A DNA stretch of 64,000 nt from Patellaria atrata CBS 101060 (taxonomy: Eukaryota > Ascomycota > Dothideomycetes > Patellariales > Patellariaceae). Positions 23,736-37,043 of this stretch are shown here, piece after piece. Numbering within the stretch: the first letter of the stretch is position 1; each line of letters opens with the position of its first letter. The stretch is from assembly GCA_010093705.1 (NCBI GenBank), contig MU006117.1, forward strand, positions 175,821 to 239,820, written 5' to 3'. A program made the position numbers and the translations under genes. Under the pieces are notes generated by a model. It saw only the letters and a program-made list of their open reading frames with translations, did not search any database and was not told where the DNA came from.

Positions 23736-24351
23736 TTTGGATGAGATGAGGAGGCACTGTACCCGGCTCAACCGGCGATGGATTTGGTGCGGGATGAGCT
23801 TAGATAAAAACTGTAGCGTTCCTGAGACATCCTTGAAGTAGCGAGATGGTGAGAGAGGGGGTGGAGAGGTGTAGGTACCCCTGGTTGTTGTGGTATGGGA
23901 CATTTTGACTGGAGAGTCGGGCTGATTGATAGGTAGATCTTTGATTATGAGGACAGCATGAGGGATATTGAGATGGACGCGCGGGAGAAGTTGGGTTGGA
24001 GGCCAGCATGAGGATGGGATAGGGGTGGTATGCAAGATGAGGAGGGTTTGGGAGGAATACTGGTAGGCGATTTTGTAATGAGGTGTGAGAGTTAGTGTTT
24101 TGATTCGGTTGATATCCTGTATCTCAGTGAGAGGAATTTCGAGGGTTGGAGTTTGATATTACGGATTTCCTAGAGTGTTGGAGCTAGAAGCATCAAAGAC
24201 CGAACAGAGTCACAAGGAAATATACCTTGTCTTTTCAAGGACAACACAGTCAGGTTGGGTTAAGAGAAACTTGTCCGAGTAGAACTATACACCACCCCAT
24301 TCTCATCCAATAAATAAGCTATATACATAAAACCCCATAGTGCCCCTCCTC
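23736..24351. other. spacer downstream of the EthD-like gene
   Basis: No gene supported. It contains the presumed 3' untranslated region of the minus-strand EthD-like gene at its right end. Confidence 0.35.
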
Positions 24352-25524
24352 CTACAACCTACTCCCCACCGCATCAACACCCCTCCACTCCACGACCCCC
24401 TCCGTCCCATCAAACCGCCTCTTAACCCTCCAAAACCCAACCTCCATGCCCTCAACATTCTCCAACACCCGCAAGCTCCAGGGGGTTCGATCACACTCTA
24501 CCAGCGCCTCCATCGGCAAACCTTCCCCGGTACTAGAAGCCTCTGGGCGGAAGTGGTGGAGGGCGAGATAACGGGGTGGGCGTGAGTCAGCTGTTTGAGT
24601 GTTAGCAAATCTCATGAAGAGTTATCGGGAGTTTGAGGAGATAGGGGATAGGGGAAAGGGGATAAGGGAAAGGGGCAAACCTACTCCTCTCAAACTTCGT
24701 CAATGTGCTCGCGTCAAGGAGTTTGTACCGCAGGCTCTTGACGTGTCCGGGAACTTTAGAGATCATAGGGATGTGCTCTTCGTCGTACCATTTGTTGAAG
24801 TCGGACTCGGTTGCGGGTGTTGGTTGGATGACAGCGGTTATGAGGTGGGTTGGGGGTTCGTCTGGAATTAGGGGGTTAGTTGAGTTTGGGGGTTATGGTT
24901 TGTTGGGAGCGGAGGTGGAAATAATAGGGGTTATGTGACTACTTTATTTCCTGTGGGATATTTATTCTTTTTGAAATTGGTATCTCCTTTTAGTAATGAG
25001 GAAGGTCTCTTATAAAGAAATAATCGAAAGATTTAAGGACGTGTTCTTGGAACAAGATACAAAAACACCAGAATATAATGCCAAAAACCCCCCACAAGAC
25101 AAAACAAAAAGCCAAAAACGATCTAAAACTTACCACTCGTCACCACCTCACCTGCAAACCCTTCATAAAACCTCGTCTCAAACTCCGCCCTCCTAAAGAT
25201 TTCCCTCTCCAACCGTTCCTCCGGCTTCGACTGTCCATCCAAGCCCTTAAACCCCCTGCTCTCGCGGTACGCCGGGTCCGGCATCTCGTACAGCGTCAAC
25301 CACTCGTATGGGAGCAGACCTGGGAACTCTTTGCCTTCAAATAAGGGCATGAGGGGGGCTGGGAGCTTTTCGTAACGTACGGCCGTGGTTAGGCCCGGGA
25401 GGGAGAGGACTTGGGGGATGTGTGTGTCTTCGTACCAGGCGTTGAAGGCGAGGGGGGTGAGGGCGGGGGAGAGGGTTTTGGAGGCGACGAAGAGGAGGCC
25501 GGGGTGTTTTTGGGAGGAGGACAT
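24352..25524 (-). CDS. EthD-like dimeric alpha/beta-barrel protein with two tandem domains
   Basis: Three exons (25524-25134, 24861-24685, 24590-24352) give exactly 268 residues. The introns are 272 and 94 nt; the first is unusually long for this window. The protein holds two copies of the same fold: the N-terminal half has FNAWYEDTHIPQVLSLPG and the C-terminal half FNKWYDEEHIPMISKVPG. Each is followed by a short basic segment (TTAVRYEKL, KSLRYKLL) and a second strand (YEWLTLYEM, RYLALHHF). This is the pattern of the EthD/dimeric alpha-beta barrel superfamily, common as small cytosolic proteins in filamentous fungi and usually of unknown substrate. No signal peptide is seen. A degradative or tailoring role cannot be inferred from the neighbours, which are unrelated. 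Confidence 0.8.
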
Positions 25525-27960
25525 GGTGGTGACGGTGATGGTGATGGAGATAATTGGATGATACGTGGGTCTGTTGAAGATGATGGAGTGGAATGAGGTC
25601 TTGAGAAGGGGGAAGAACGATGAGAGGGAGTGTTAGGGGGTGGACTATGTGAATTCACTCTTGGGGAGCAAATAGCGATATGAGAGGTAAGAATGCAAAG
25701 GACTCTTGATGTGTTCTTGGACCTTGACTAGTTTCAAACTCAAGAAAGGGTTATACATAGAAGTGATATCTGGAAGAAGACGCGTAAAAAGCTTGAGGAA
25801 TGGTTCTGCAATTCGACTCTTTAAACGTGAATGCTCGTGAGATACAATTGAGCAAGAGAGAACGAACCCGTAGAAGATAGAGTTCAAACTGTGAACAGAG
25901 GAAAGCAAACCACGCCCATCTCAATCCCATCTCTTGATCCAATCTCTCCATCTCTTCCGAGCCTCATCTCAGAATCTGGGGAAGGCCGGCAGCATCCTAT
26001 GAACCGAATCTGGCAATCGTTAGCCGTCCCTTCCCCGGATCTCAAACCCCACCTTCTCAGTTAGATCGCGGGGAAGGGAACGAGAAATATCAACGCCCGC
26101 CCCGTCAGTGTAGAAGGAACTCCGAACTCCTTCAAGTAAAATACCGTTCTTGTAAGATAGAACTCGCTTCTCGTATAATTTTCTTATTAAGAAGAAAGAT
26201 ACAATGCGCCTAAGCGCCTGAGCGGCAACTAGAGCCGACATACCGGCTCACATGCGCGGTTGCGTAGAGCCCACCAGGCCCACCTTACTTACGGTATCAT
26301 CGTACAGGCTGCAACCCACCTTGTACAGTATCTGAATCGCAAGAGACCCTACCTAGTTCTACCTACAGCGACGTCGCAGTATGTCGATCTCTCTCGCTGC
26401 CGGCCCATGTCGTAATAAACTGTCAAAACCCACCTACCTGGAGCGCCCGCACATGCAAATTGATGTAGACAGTAAAATCGTCGCTGTCGCTCTGTCGCTC
26501 TGTCGCTCTGTCGCTCTTTATGAACGGCGCCCAGAGATGTGCGAAGCCTGAAATGAGATCTTGTGCGATATATTTCGTCCAAGGCTGAATTTCCAAGATC
26601 CCAAGCAATATTATCCATAGTCGCACAGTATGTATAGATACGTACTCAGTACCATAAGGCATACTGCTGCATCCTTATTACTATTTTACTTCTTATTTTT
26701 CATCTTTTATTTTTCATTTTCTTTTTTCGCGCCTGAACAGCGGTGAAATGCTTTGCCGACTTATCGCCCTTATTTATCCTATCCGACAACGTACCGTAAG
26801 ATGAGAAGCTAAGACTGGTATATGTACTATAGTCGGATGGGGAGGCCGTCCACGGAAAATAAGCCAACGGTCCCTTGGGTGCTGGTCACCAGTTGGAGTG
26901 TGGGGAGGGGAGGACGAGGGAAGACGAGGGTGAGGTGAGGTCACTTCCGGGTAGTTGCGGGACCTGAAGCTCCACTCTGAGTGACTGACGTTTTCGGCCG
27001 AAGGAAAAAGAACCAGGAAATAAATAACAACCACGGGATTACTTGGTGCTATGTATGATATTATGGATAACGATATACAGCTGGTAATAATATACTGCAA
27101 AAGTCTCATAAGCTCTAAGATCAAGATGTTATGTTTAAGGCGAAGATGATATTCGACCTCGAATCCTTTTCCGGTCGTCCATGCGATGCTGCGTGAGGTA
27201 ATAGATCGAAATGATTGGACCGAGCGTTAGATGAAAAATCACGCACACAAGCCGTTGCACATCACCGACGGCATGGGAACGGAACTAAAAACTGCCTTGT
27301 TGGAGGAATAATAATAATGATGATAATAATAAGTCGCAAGCTATCTTTTCGCATGTGCTCGGTTGGATGGACACGATAGGTAAAAAGGAGACTAGAAGAA
27401 TATTCTTGAGGACAAGACAATTAGAACTGGACAAGAGCCACCCAGATTCTCGATCTCGCTACCCTAGCGAGAGAGACCCAAGAACCTACTAAATAAGAAA
27501 AGCCTTTGCAAAAGTCGCAATTTGGGGCAGACCCAGAACGCCTTTCACATTCGTGCCGCACTGGAGCGAATGCAAATTGATAACAGCCCCGACCATAAGT
27601 CCTAGGAAATAATAATAGGGTGGCCGTGAAGAAATATGTACGGGAGACAATAGGAAAGATACTCTGTACAATCCAGCAGTCGACCGTAGACGACAGCGTG
27701 CAACATAAAACTCATGCACGATAGAAAGGACCCTTTACTGAAAGAAGTAGGAGAACCCGCCTAAGATGCAGAGGGGAAAAAGAGGTGACGTAGACACGAT
27801 GACCGCTCCACCTGTTCGTGAGAAGGAAATCAGACTCGAGAAAGTGATCCACCCTTGCAGATTAAAAATAAGGTATACTGTAGCGCGAAAAAAATGTCGT
27901 GTCGTATCTTCGTATTCAAGTGTCAGTACCATCCATAGCCAAATGTCGAGAGTGATATAA
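25525..27960. other. intergenic region
   Basis: No supported gene over 2.4 kb. It holds the promoter side of the EthD-like gene, a TGTCGCTC minisatellite near 26480 and an AT-rich ATA/ATG microsatellite at about 27309-27333. Its right end should contain the HAL4-type gene's 3' untranslated region. Confidence 0.4.
26481..26516. repeat. 8-bp minisatellite (CTGTCGCT)n
   Basis: About four and a half head-to-tail copies of the octamer CTGTCGCT, essentially perfect. Confidence 0.85.
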
Positions 27961-30124
27961 TCAGTACCAACCGTGGCCCATGTCGAAGCGATGTTGAAGG
28001 GCCTTTGGTGTTTTGTGATCCCGTGGAGGAACATGATTGTGTTTCTTCGTGATGCACATCTTCTTGACCTCTCGAGTACACGCCTTTCCTGCTGCATTGA
28101 TCGTGACATTAGGATCTTCGCAGCTCTCCGGGGTGCAGACTTCAATAACCTTGACGGTAGGTGTCATCAAGGCTCCGCGAATGCTGATGCGCTTCTCCGG
28201 ATCAGGATGTAACATCTTGAACATCAACCGCTTAAGACCCGGGTGCTCTAGACGCACGAAGAGCGGTCCACATTTTGGACTGCCGTCAACTTCGTCTTTG
28301 ATGACGCCGTCCGGATGCTTCTCTAGCCACTCGTCCCAACCTTGCTTGAATACAGCGTACTGCTTGTGCTCAGCCTTCGCTGCTTGCCATGGATTACCTC
28401 CGTAGGTCATGGTCAAGAAGGCGATAGCACAGGACCAGACGTCCAAAGGACGAGGATCGTAATCGCCTGCGAAATTTATTAGTCTTAGATAACCACTATT
28501 TGGAACTATGCTCACCTTTCTTCTCTAATACCTCAGGCGCAATATACGGGAGGCTACCACAGATGCCAGGGGCGCAACGTCTGACCTCGCCCATGTTGAC
28601 CCCGCATTGACCACCTGAGGTTCTAAGGCCGGGATGAGCGCCAGAGAAGACCTCTGAAACGCCAAAGTCTGTTATCTTAAGATGCCCTTCAGCAGACAAT
28701 AGCAGGTTTTCTAACTTGATATCGCGATGTGCAATGCCGTGAGAGTGGAGGTAATCTACTCCACGAAGGAGCTGCTTGAATAAGCATAAGCGGTCCTCGA
28801 GTTTGTAGTGAGTCTGAAATAGTCCCTTGTTAACAAGAGAAAATATCTCTCCGTATGGACAATAATCCATCACGTGGTTCCATACTTTGCCATTCTTAGA
28901 AACGCACAGGCGGACGGTTTCGACGATATTCGGATGGTGAAGACTTTTGGCGATGGTATACTCCGATTTAACCTTCTTGGTATATTCGTCTTCGTCTTCA
29001 TGCTTTTCCATTGGGCGGAACTCTTTGACTGCGTATAGTTCATCTGCTGGTCCTCCTTTACGAGCCATAATCTTGACAAGCGCAGTTGCACCAGACCCGA
29101 TGATCTTCGGCTTCATCCTTGCCAGGCCACTATTCTTGAACTCGTTGTCCAACTCACAGTAATCCACGGTGTAATCGTCAGGTAGACTCAAGCTCAACCT
29201 TCTCGCTTTCATACCGGCACCCTCAGCGGCAGCCCTGGAAAAGGTCCCGACCATACCGATAGTAGGATCGTCCGGAGCTCGTACAGGCCTATCTTTCTGA
29301 ATATATTCAGTACTTGCAGAACGTCGTCGTTGAGGCCTGGGTGGTGCTGGATGATCATTGTTGTGCCCACTCCAGGTGATACCATGTCTAGGTTTCATGG
29401 TCATTTTGCTTAATGTTGAAGAGGACTGCGAATGCCTGTGAGTGATCTCTGGTGCGACGGGCATATTTTCAGCATTACGATCAGTAGTTATAGTACTCGA
29501 GGGAGAGCTTGGCGAGGGTGGGGAGTTAGACTGAGAAGTGGCCGCCGATGTCCGTCCGGACAAGGAGAAAGAACTGAGCCTCCGAGTCTTTGGGTGCGCT
29601 GCAGATTGAGCTTGGTTTGGCGGTGCTGACGTAGGCACATTTGTATCAAGGGTTATGTTATCCTTGTCGTTTGGCAAACTCTTATTTGAATCTGACCTGT
29701 GGAAATGATGCCTCACGAATGATCCAACTCTTTTTCCAAAAGATGGTTTCCCAGGCGTATTTCCTGTATTCCCTGTATTCGAGGGTTGTCGGGAAAGAGC
29801 TGGCTGCTTGGTCGGCTTAGCCTGCACATGAATCACCTTTGCATCTGTGACTGCATGAGCCATGTTGATACCGTTATCCTTCTCCAATTGGCCTTCGTCG
29901 TGATCGTGATGGTGGAAATCATGGCTATGACTATCGCTGGTGGGAGTAAGCGGTTCTTGAGGTTCGCTCGCAGTCTCATTGCTTTCGTCTTCTTCTGGAA
30001 TCGGGTATTGAAGGTTCTGGACGCGAGCCTCCTCTTGGGAAGCAGTGCGCTGCGAAGAGTAATTTGACGAGTCGATCGCTATTCTGTCGAGAGATGGTGT
30101 CGACTCAACGCGTGTGGAAGACAT
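27961..30124 (-). CDS. hal4: HAL4/SAT4-type serine/threonine protein kinase
   Basis: Predicted regulator of ion transport and nutrient-permease stability, by family (yeast Sat4/Hal4, Hal5, Npr1 group). Two exons, 30124-28516 and 28466-27961, separated by a 49-nt intron (GTGAGC donor), give 704 residues; the junction rebuilds EVLEKKGDYDPRPLDVWSCA. The first 330 residues are disordered, Ser/Pro/His-rich and basic. The kinase domain (about 335-655) has IGSGATALVKIM, the ATP-binding Lys in YAVKEFR, AHRDIKLENLL, TDFGVSE, and the family-typical insert before GICGSLPYIAPEV. The VWSCAIAFLTMTYGGNPW segment is typical of the HAL subfamily. After the kinase core a cysteine-containing tail (CTPESCEDP) leads to the conserved end KALQHRFDMGHGWY. 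Assignment to HAL4 rather than another member is by overall resemblance. Confidence 0.88.
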
Positions 30125-30955
30125 CGTGGGACTTGGCGCTGATGGGTAGTTAATATCGATCTGCGAAAAGTTGTGCTACGCTGTTGTCGTCGGAACGCAG
30201 GGGTTTTCGTGCTAGGGTAACTTTCGATTTTCGCCTATAGGACTATTTGTATTATATTGGGGTTGGTGACAGACTCCTCCTTGGTGATATTAAATTGCTA
30301 TGCTCTCTGGAGGTGACTCGGTCTGTGAAAATCGGAAGCAGATGTGAGCCAGGAAAATTGTGCTCGCGGATAGGTATAGATGTGAAGGTTGAAGATGTTG
30401 AGGGATTGCGCCATGCGATGATGCGAGAACCAGTTCTTAAAAGAAAAGGTGAGCGAGCATGCAACACTTATGCTGGATGAAGATCTTTTATTATGTCGAT
30501 TGATGTTGAAGTACTTATGGGTGCGTTATTGGCGCTTGTTGGGAGTGGAGGGGTTTGATGAGAGTTGGTGTGTGCGCTGCTTGCTTTTTTCTGACTGACC
30601 GTTTTAGGGATTGGTACCGACAGGAGCGAAGATGAATCAAGTGATGGGGGCAAAGTTTAAAAGGAATGGACCCGGCCTAGGTGCAGCACCCTATATGTGC
30701 CTATGATGAGACGATATATAACTCCGTAGACGACAAGAGGGTGGGAAAAGTACCAGATGGGAGGGTTGGAGAAGCGTGGGTGGCTTAAATGCTTCTTATA
30801 CGTTATTCCACTGCCACTAGTTTCGATCGGTAGTCAAAACAGCAAGGCTTTGAATAATCGCTTCGGTTTCTTTGTTAGAGAACGAACAGGGCAGTGTTCG
30901 CCGGTCGCTGAGGCCAAAATTAAGGTACTAAAAAGTGGGTGGGAGGGTATGGTAC

Positions 30956-30978
30956 TGTAACTGTACAGTACAGTTACA
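30956..30978. repeat. perfect 11-bp inverted repeat (palindrome)
   Basis: Arms TGTAACTGTAC and GTACAGTTACA flank a single central A. It could be a dimeric protein-binding site or a chance extension of the GTACAGTAC motif common in this window's spacers. Confidence 0.8.
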
Positions 30979-33900
30979 AAGTACAAGAGATCTCGGAACT
31001 GCTTATTTATGAGATAAGCAATAAACAAGGTGCGGAATATATGTAACAGTGAGACGAGAGGTCGATCATTGATTCATTAAATGATTTCAGAAGAATTCAA
31101 GAATCAAAGATATCATCAATTCAACCGGATAGTCGAGCGGGTGCCGCGGCGGCGTAGCACGGGTTTATTATGCTTTCTCGTGGATCCAGGTCTTACACCT
31201 TACTCATTACTACTCTAGCAGCTACAGTTCACCCCAACATTCATCAACCCAGTAGTGAGGCTTTTGGTCTCGGTAACAACATGGGCTGGTTCGCACTTAC
31301 CTTACTGCGCGAATTCGCGAATTTCCTCCTGCAGAAATTGGTAGTGGTGGTGGTGGTGCAGTTGTGCAGATGATCGTGCCTAGGAAGGCAGGCGTCCCTA
31401 GTGCATGAAGGGAATGCTTTTCAAGCCCTTGGATCGAGAGAATCGCCTGGAGCTGCTTTCAGACTCGTCTAGCTGCTCATTCTGCATCTCCTACACCAGC
31501 ATACGCAGGTTACAACTCCTTGAACGGCCCTTGGCCCGGTCAGCGCTGCAAAACCGAAAAGTTCTTTTTCATCCAATTCCGGCCACTCTTGGGTGCGCGT
31601 TTAGGGTTACATACAAAACGATACGAACGGCGGACGAAGTTCTCTCTTGGCTACCTCGTTATACTCGAAACCTGCCAATCTCTACGTCCGGGCCTCCCGA
31701 TGACGACAGTCAGCTATCGTACCGAACAGATACGTACCTGCTGGGCGGCTTTCAGCCTTGTTACGAAGGGGTCCTCTCCTTTAGTTCACGCCTTTCTCTC
31801 TTGTTTCAGATCCTTTTCCTTCTCACCGCGAGAATGACAACAATGCCAGGGCGGAGGAGAGTCATCGCTCAAGACTTTCAAGTTCTACTCGTGATACCTC
31901 AAGATTCTCCCTCAGTACAAAACATGTCATCCAAGGTTGGACGCGATGCAAGGTGCTGAACGCAAAAGCTATATTACATACCCCAACAGAACAGATACTC
32001 CGTTGAAGGCGTATGCATCTATGTCGGCGTACGACGGCTGAAAAATCTGGGCCACTCATGCCGGTGTGCGGCATATTCAGTCTTTAGACTTCATCCTCCA
32101 ATTGCCTACACCTTTCATTTCAATACTCTGTCACTCTACGTTGACTGCAATATGACCCTTCCGTCTCGAGATTGCTAATATCAGTCTCCTTTAGTTTTCT
32201 CAATTGACCCAAGACTAATTGATAAAGGGCGCTTCATTCTCCAAGAATGGCCAAGTCTGTATCGAAATGCTTATTTCCATCTCCCTGGGCCGTCACCGTT
32301 TTCTACCGCGATATCCGATAAGAACGCCACTGATGAGATAGAGTGTGGGGGTGGAGAGTCTTACTGTTTTCTCATTCGTCAAGTAGTTTGATGCCCTCAG
32401 CTGTTAGAATCCTTTGCGAACTGCTTGTCTTTATCCTGTTGGAAGATGACTGCAAGCCAGCAAGCAAGCCAGCAAGCGACGGTTGTCGTCAAAATAGGGG
32501 GCTCTTAGTAAGTATACATATTACTGACGTTACTAATAATGATTCGAACAGATTACGATGAGATTGAAATTGAAACGTTACAACGATTGACCCACACCCT
32601 CATCATGTTCCACCCCGCTTACTTGGCTCATTACCGACTGATGCCAGATGCCAAATGGAGAAGGACCAGATTTGGAGTATGGCAACGTTAACATTCTCAT
32701 GTTAGTAACGTGTAAATAACTCCCGTCATCCCTTCATAAAGAGCAGAATCAAATTTCGTGTAACAATCTGACAGACTTTTTCACACAATTCCCAAGAGCC
32801 TGAAAAGGAACCCAAAAACTAATCACATCCAACCCCCACGATAGGCTGCAAAGAGATTCAAACCCCGCAACAGGTTCTTGGTTCATCTCCGCCAGGAATG
32901 CTAAGAGCTGCGCGCACTAATTTGTACTATTCTTGGCCCCTACACAACTATTTCCTCCGATTCTGGGGCCGTCCTTGGAAAACTTGGAAAATACTTGGCC
33001 GTAGTACAGAATACTACATTCCGTGAGTCCGAATCTGTTTAAGATATTGTACAGCAATGTATTATGGTTTTCGTTGATGCGCTCTGTCATACTCAGGAAA
33101 CCGAATGTGCAAAAATGAACTTCTCGTACAGGAAATATCACGGTGCCAGTTTGGTGTGCCTACAAAGCTGCATTGAAACAAGGGTTCCCCGCGGGCTTAC
33201 TCCTCTTAGCATGAGACCTTTTCGATTTTCGGATCCAATCTCACCGCAACATCACGTAGGATACCCAATCCCTCAGTCACCAATTAAGCCAAACATTGAT
33301 CCTCACTAACTTTGAATTTCTCATGTAAAGTTCCCACAGATTGCTTGATGACCACCTGCATTATGTTCAAGCTTTGTCCTTCCAACAGGTTTGCCAGCGC
33401 GCGGGTACAGGTACTGTACAATACGAGCCTTGCAACCTCCAGTAAGGAACTCTGGAAGTCAGGACAAGTCTGGGGAAGCAGTGAAGGCACAGTCCGTGCA
33501 TCGACGCCTCCTTGGCCTGGGGTTGAAGCTTTGATGTTAAGCACTTTGAGGCAGATCAGATTTCGCAATGCCCATCCCAATCCCGCAAGGGTTTTGAGGG
33601 TTGCTCCCTCCCGTCAAAAGCAAACATCTAGAGGTTATTGTTCGCCGCCACAGACTGGCCTGGCCTGGCAGAATTTTCTTTCCCACCAGTAAGGCGACAT
33701 CGGATGCCATGCGGCTTGAAAAATGTTTCAATTGTTCTTCTCCAACCTCTACCGTACTTTGTCACTCAGCACACGACACTGGCTCGCGTGGTCTCATACT
33801 TCTTTCGAAGCGAAATATGTGGAGTCCTGTGCTGCATCCGTACGTTGTTTCATACGCTGATATTACAGGGGCCTGAAAGTGGAGAAATTCGACGTGGACG

Positions 33901-36900
33901 TACAGTACCACAGACAATTTGGAGACGCATCCTGAACAAAGAAATAGAGTCTCAGCACAGCGGCGTATATTGTATAGTACAGATGCAAGTTCTGTTGCTG
34001 TTAGGCTCAATTGATGGCAGATCTTCAAAGAGTGATATGAACACTACAAAATTGAGCTTTATGGATAGAATCCGGGAACAATCACTTCGACCCAGAGTAC
34101 CAACAAGGGAGCAGTTTCCACCATTGAGATGTACAGAAATCTGCTGAAGAACTTTCCCGTGGCTGCCTCTATTACCGCAGAAGTACTCCGTACAGAGCCT
34201 TCTGAATCTGAAGTGTATACTTTCTTTTGCATACCGTACTCCCATAGTCAAGAAAATAGCTGCAAGTGTGCAACTCTATTCCGTACCAGGACCGGAGGAT
34301 GGTTGAAAGTGGATCTTGTACACGTCCAGTTTCAAACGATAATTGGGATGTGCTCCTGGTTCATAGAACTAAGGTAGGCCTTACTTTTACAGAGCATGAA
34401 TGCCGGAATTACACAAAGGTTTAACTCTCATCTCGGTCCTTCCAGTTATATCCGCTAGAACTAGTTCTAGAAGATGGTGGGATCAAAGCGAGAAAAAAAA
34501 AAAAAATTTGCCTCTACTATGAAGTAGAACTTCTATCGTCGTATTACTCAAAATTCTTACTACCACCTCCACGCTCTTTTACAAACCCACGTTGGGTAAG
34601 TGCGCGTCTGCAGCAAAGGGTACCCAGATTGCTGGGACCGCTGACAAACTGCATCTTCAGGTCATAATACATGTTTACCTTCATCCCGATATTTACCGAT
34701 AACGTTCAAGTGTGTCTCAAATCATTCTCTATTTCAAACCAGCTTTTGGTGTTACGGGGAATAAGACGAAGAAAAAAGCACAGCTAAGGAAACAATATTG
34801 ACTTTCTGATACGATGCGACGACCGGATGCGACTGCCTAATTTAAGGGTTATAGGGACGAGCTAATTGCCGTTCAAGTAGATCTACTGCTGAGTTCTGCT
34901 AAGAAGTCTTGACGCATATAGGATATAGCAACAATCAAGCTGCAGAAAACGATCAGCTCGGGACATCGCGCCGACAAGAGGAAGCCCTTGAGGCCCAACT
35001 CTAATTCCTATAAGAGTTTCTTTTGCAACACGTGCATACATTTACCCCAGCTCCAGTCGTTCCGTTCCAACCCGAAGGCCCGAATCCGTGAAGCTGGCTG
35101 AATCCTACAACGCCATCCGCAAGCTTATCATCGACGGGAACATCTTTATCCCCCCTCATAACACCATTATTATTTCTCTAAGGCCGTCACTTTCCGTCCA
35201 TCAAACACCAACGTATCTCAGAGGTCCTCCTACTCTTACGCTAGATCGTCACTTGGATGTCGCGATAGCATGTTAATGGATAAATGCGCTTTTGCCGCTG
35301 ATGGACCTATCTTTCTGTACAACTATCGTGGACTTCCTTTATAGGAAGAATCTCATTTTAGCAAGTCGATGTCGTTATCAAGTTCTCGTCCGGCTGTACT
35401 TTCTTACTCGAGAGCACAGATAACGCACCTTCGCAACCTTGACATCGCTACACGCGGGTTATTGTTCACCATCCGCTCGTCTCTGTACCTGCATGTCTTA
35501 CATTTAAACACCTCAAACTAATATTGTAGCCTCTTTCTACTATCTTACTACTAAGCTTACATTTCAAAAAGTAGCGCACTTCGGCCGTGCGATATCAGGG
35601 TTCTCATCACCATGACAACAGAATCTTGAATCAACACGTCCATATAAGATTTTCAGGCCCTCGCAATTCATGAGATCCACACGTCGATCACTCATATGAA
35701 GGAATCCCATCAAGACCCTGAAATGCGCGCGCACCCCAGACGGGACGCCTCGAAGACTTTGATCCTCACAACCGCGCCGTTTCGTCCGAACTGGTGTTCG
35801 GCGGAATTTCTTGGCATAGATCGTTGAGATTGAAGGAATATAGGAGCATTGCATGATCCCGCGGGATCTGAGTGTGAAGCCAATATCTTGGTGTCTGTAG
35901 GTTTACTGCGGTCGGGGAAGCGGGTATAGGTTGCGTGCATATAGGTAGGTAGGTTTTTTGAGCTTATCTGGAGTCATAGCGTAGATGTGGTTTAGAGATA
36001 ACTGTAATATCATTTCATTGCAGTATCGAGTATTGTTTGTTTATTATACAGTCACACTTATGGCAGAGAGTATCCCCTGCTTTGTGGAAGTGGATCACGA
36101 CTCACCGCCCCAGAATTCTTCCTTACTAGCAGTTTTTTTTCTCGTCTTCTAGGTAATGATGCACATGCTCGAGAGAAAGGTAGTCAATTAGAGCCTTTTC
36201 AATTATCGTATATCTCAATCTATAGAGCTATAAGAATTTCTCTCCTACCTCATAAACCGCAAACACGATTTCTGGACGCATAATATCTCCAGTAATTACA
36301 CTTCCATCTAGATTCTTAGATTCTTCCTCTTCCGACCCCACTTCCTTAGGCCCTCACATATGTTCCCTTTATTAAGCGCTCAGAGTAGAGGAATTCCCTA
36401 GAAACGGACTCTCAAGACTCTTTCCAGGATATCATGATTCTCAGCTCTAACCCTGAGAATCTACGCTTGAGATATGACTATATCTTTCCAACTCTTTGTG
36501 GGATATGGGTAGCATATTCCTCATTTCTACTGCTAAGGTCTAAAATCTGATCGAAATCACGTCGAAATCACACCACAGCCACCCTGTTCCCTACTCCCGG
36601 AATGGGTAGAATAAGAGATGTGACCGAACGCATTACTTTCCTAGCCAAACGGCAGCGGAGCGGAGACAGACCGATAGCGAAACTAACCAGGTGTGCGGGC
36701 AGATATTATAGCATAAGCATGTAATCATTTCTCCCCATCCGGTGAGTACGGTACAGTATCTACTCTTCTGTCCAAGACTACCCTAGTCGAGTCGTTATAC
36801 TATAAGTGACATACCTGGCGTTCCACATTCTCCTTTGCTTTGTTATCACGTCGTCATACAGATCACTTATCTTGGATGTGCGAGTCTGGGTATGTCTTCA

Positions 36901-37029
36901 TGTTGATTGTTCGTTGTATGTCCCTCTTCCGTCACGGCACAAAATGTTATCTTACCTGTGCTCCCCTGACTTTATTTCCGTTGTGACGAAGCTATTCACG
37001 TGTCTTGCGTACGTGCCGGTGTGTGGACC

Positions 37030-37043
37030 GTACTGTACAGTAC
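37030..37043. repeat. 14-bp perfect palindrome GTACTGTACAGTAC
   Basis: Self-complementary across its whole length. Close relatives occur at 10541, 33405, 33900, 36746, 37340, 50850 and 50951, always outside the coding regions I could identify. Confidence 0.85.

Noticed and set aside
31405-31959. 184-codon plus-strand open frame in the gene-poor region
   Set aside because: An overlapping frame (31520-31837) is equally plausible, neither shows a domain, and neither has clear introns or a conserved start.
33638-34147. 169-codon plus-strand open frame
   Set aside because: Starts at a non-ATG-type position with overlapping frames on both strands and no recognisable motif.
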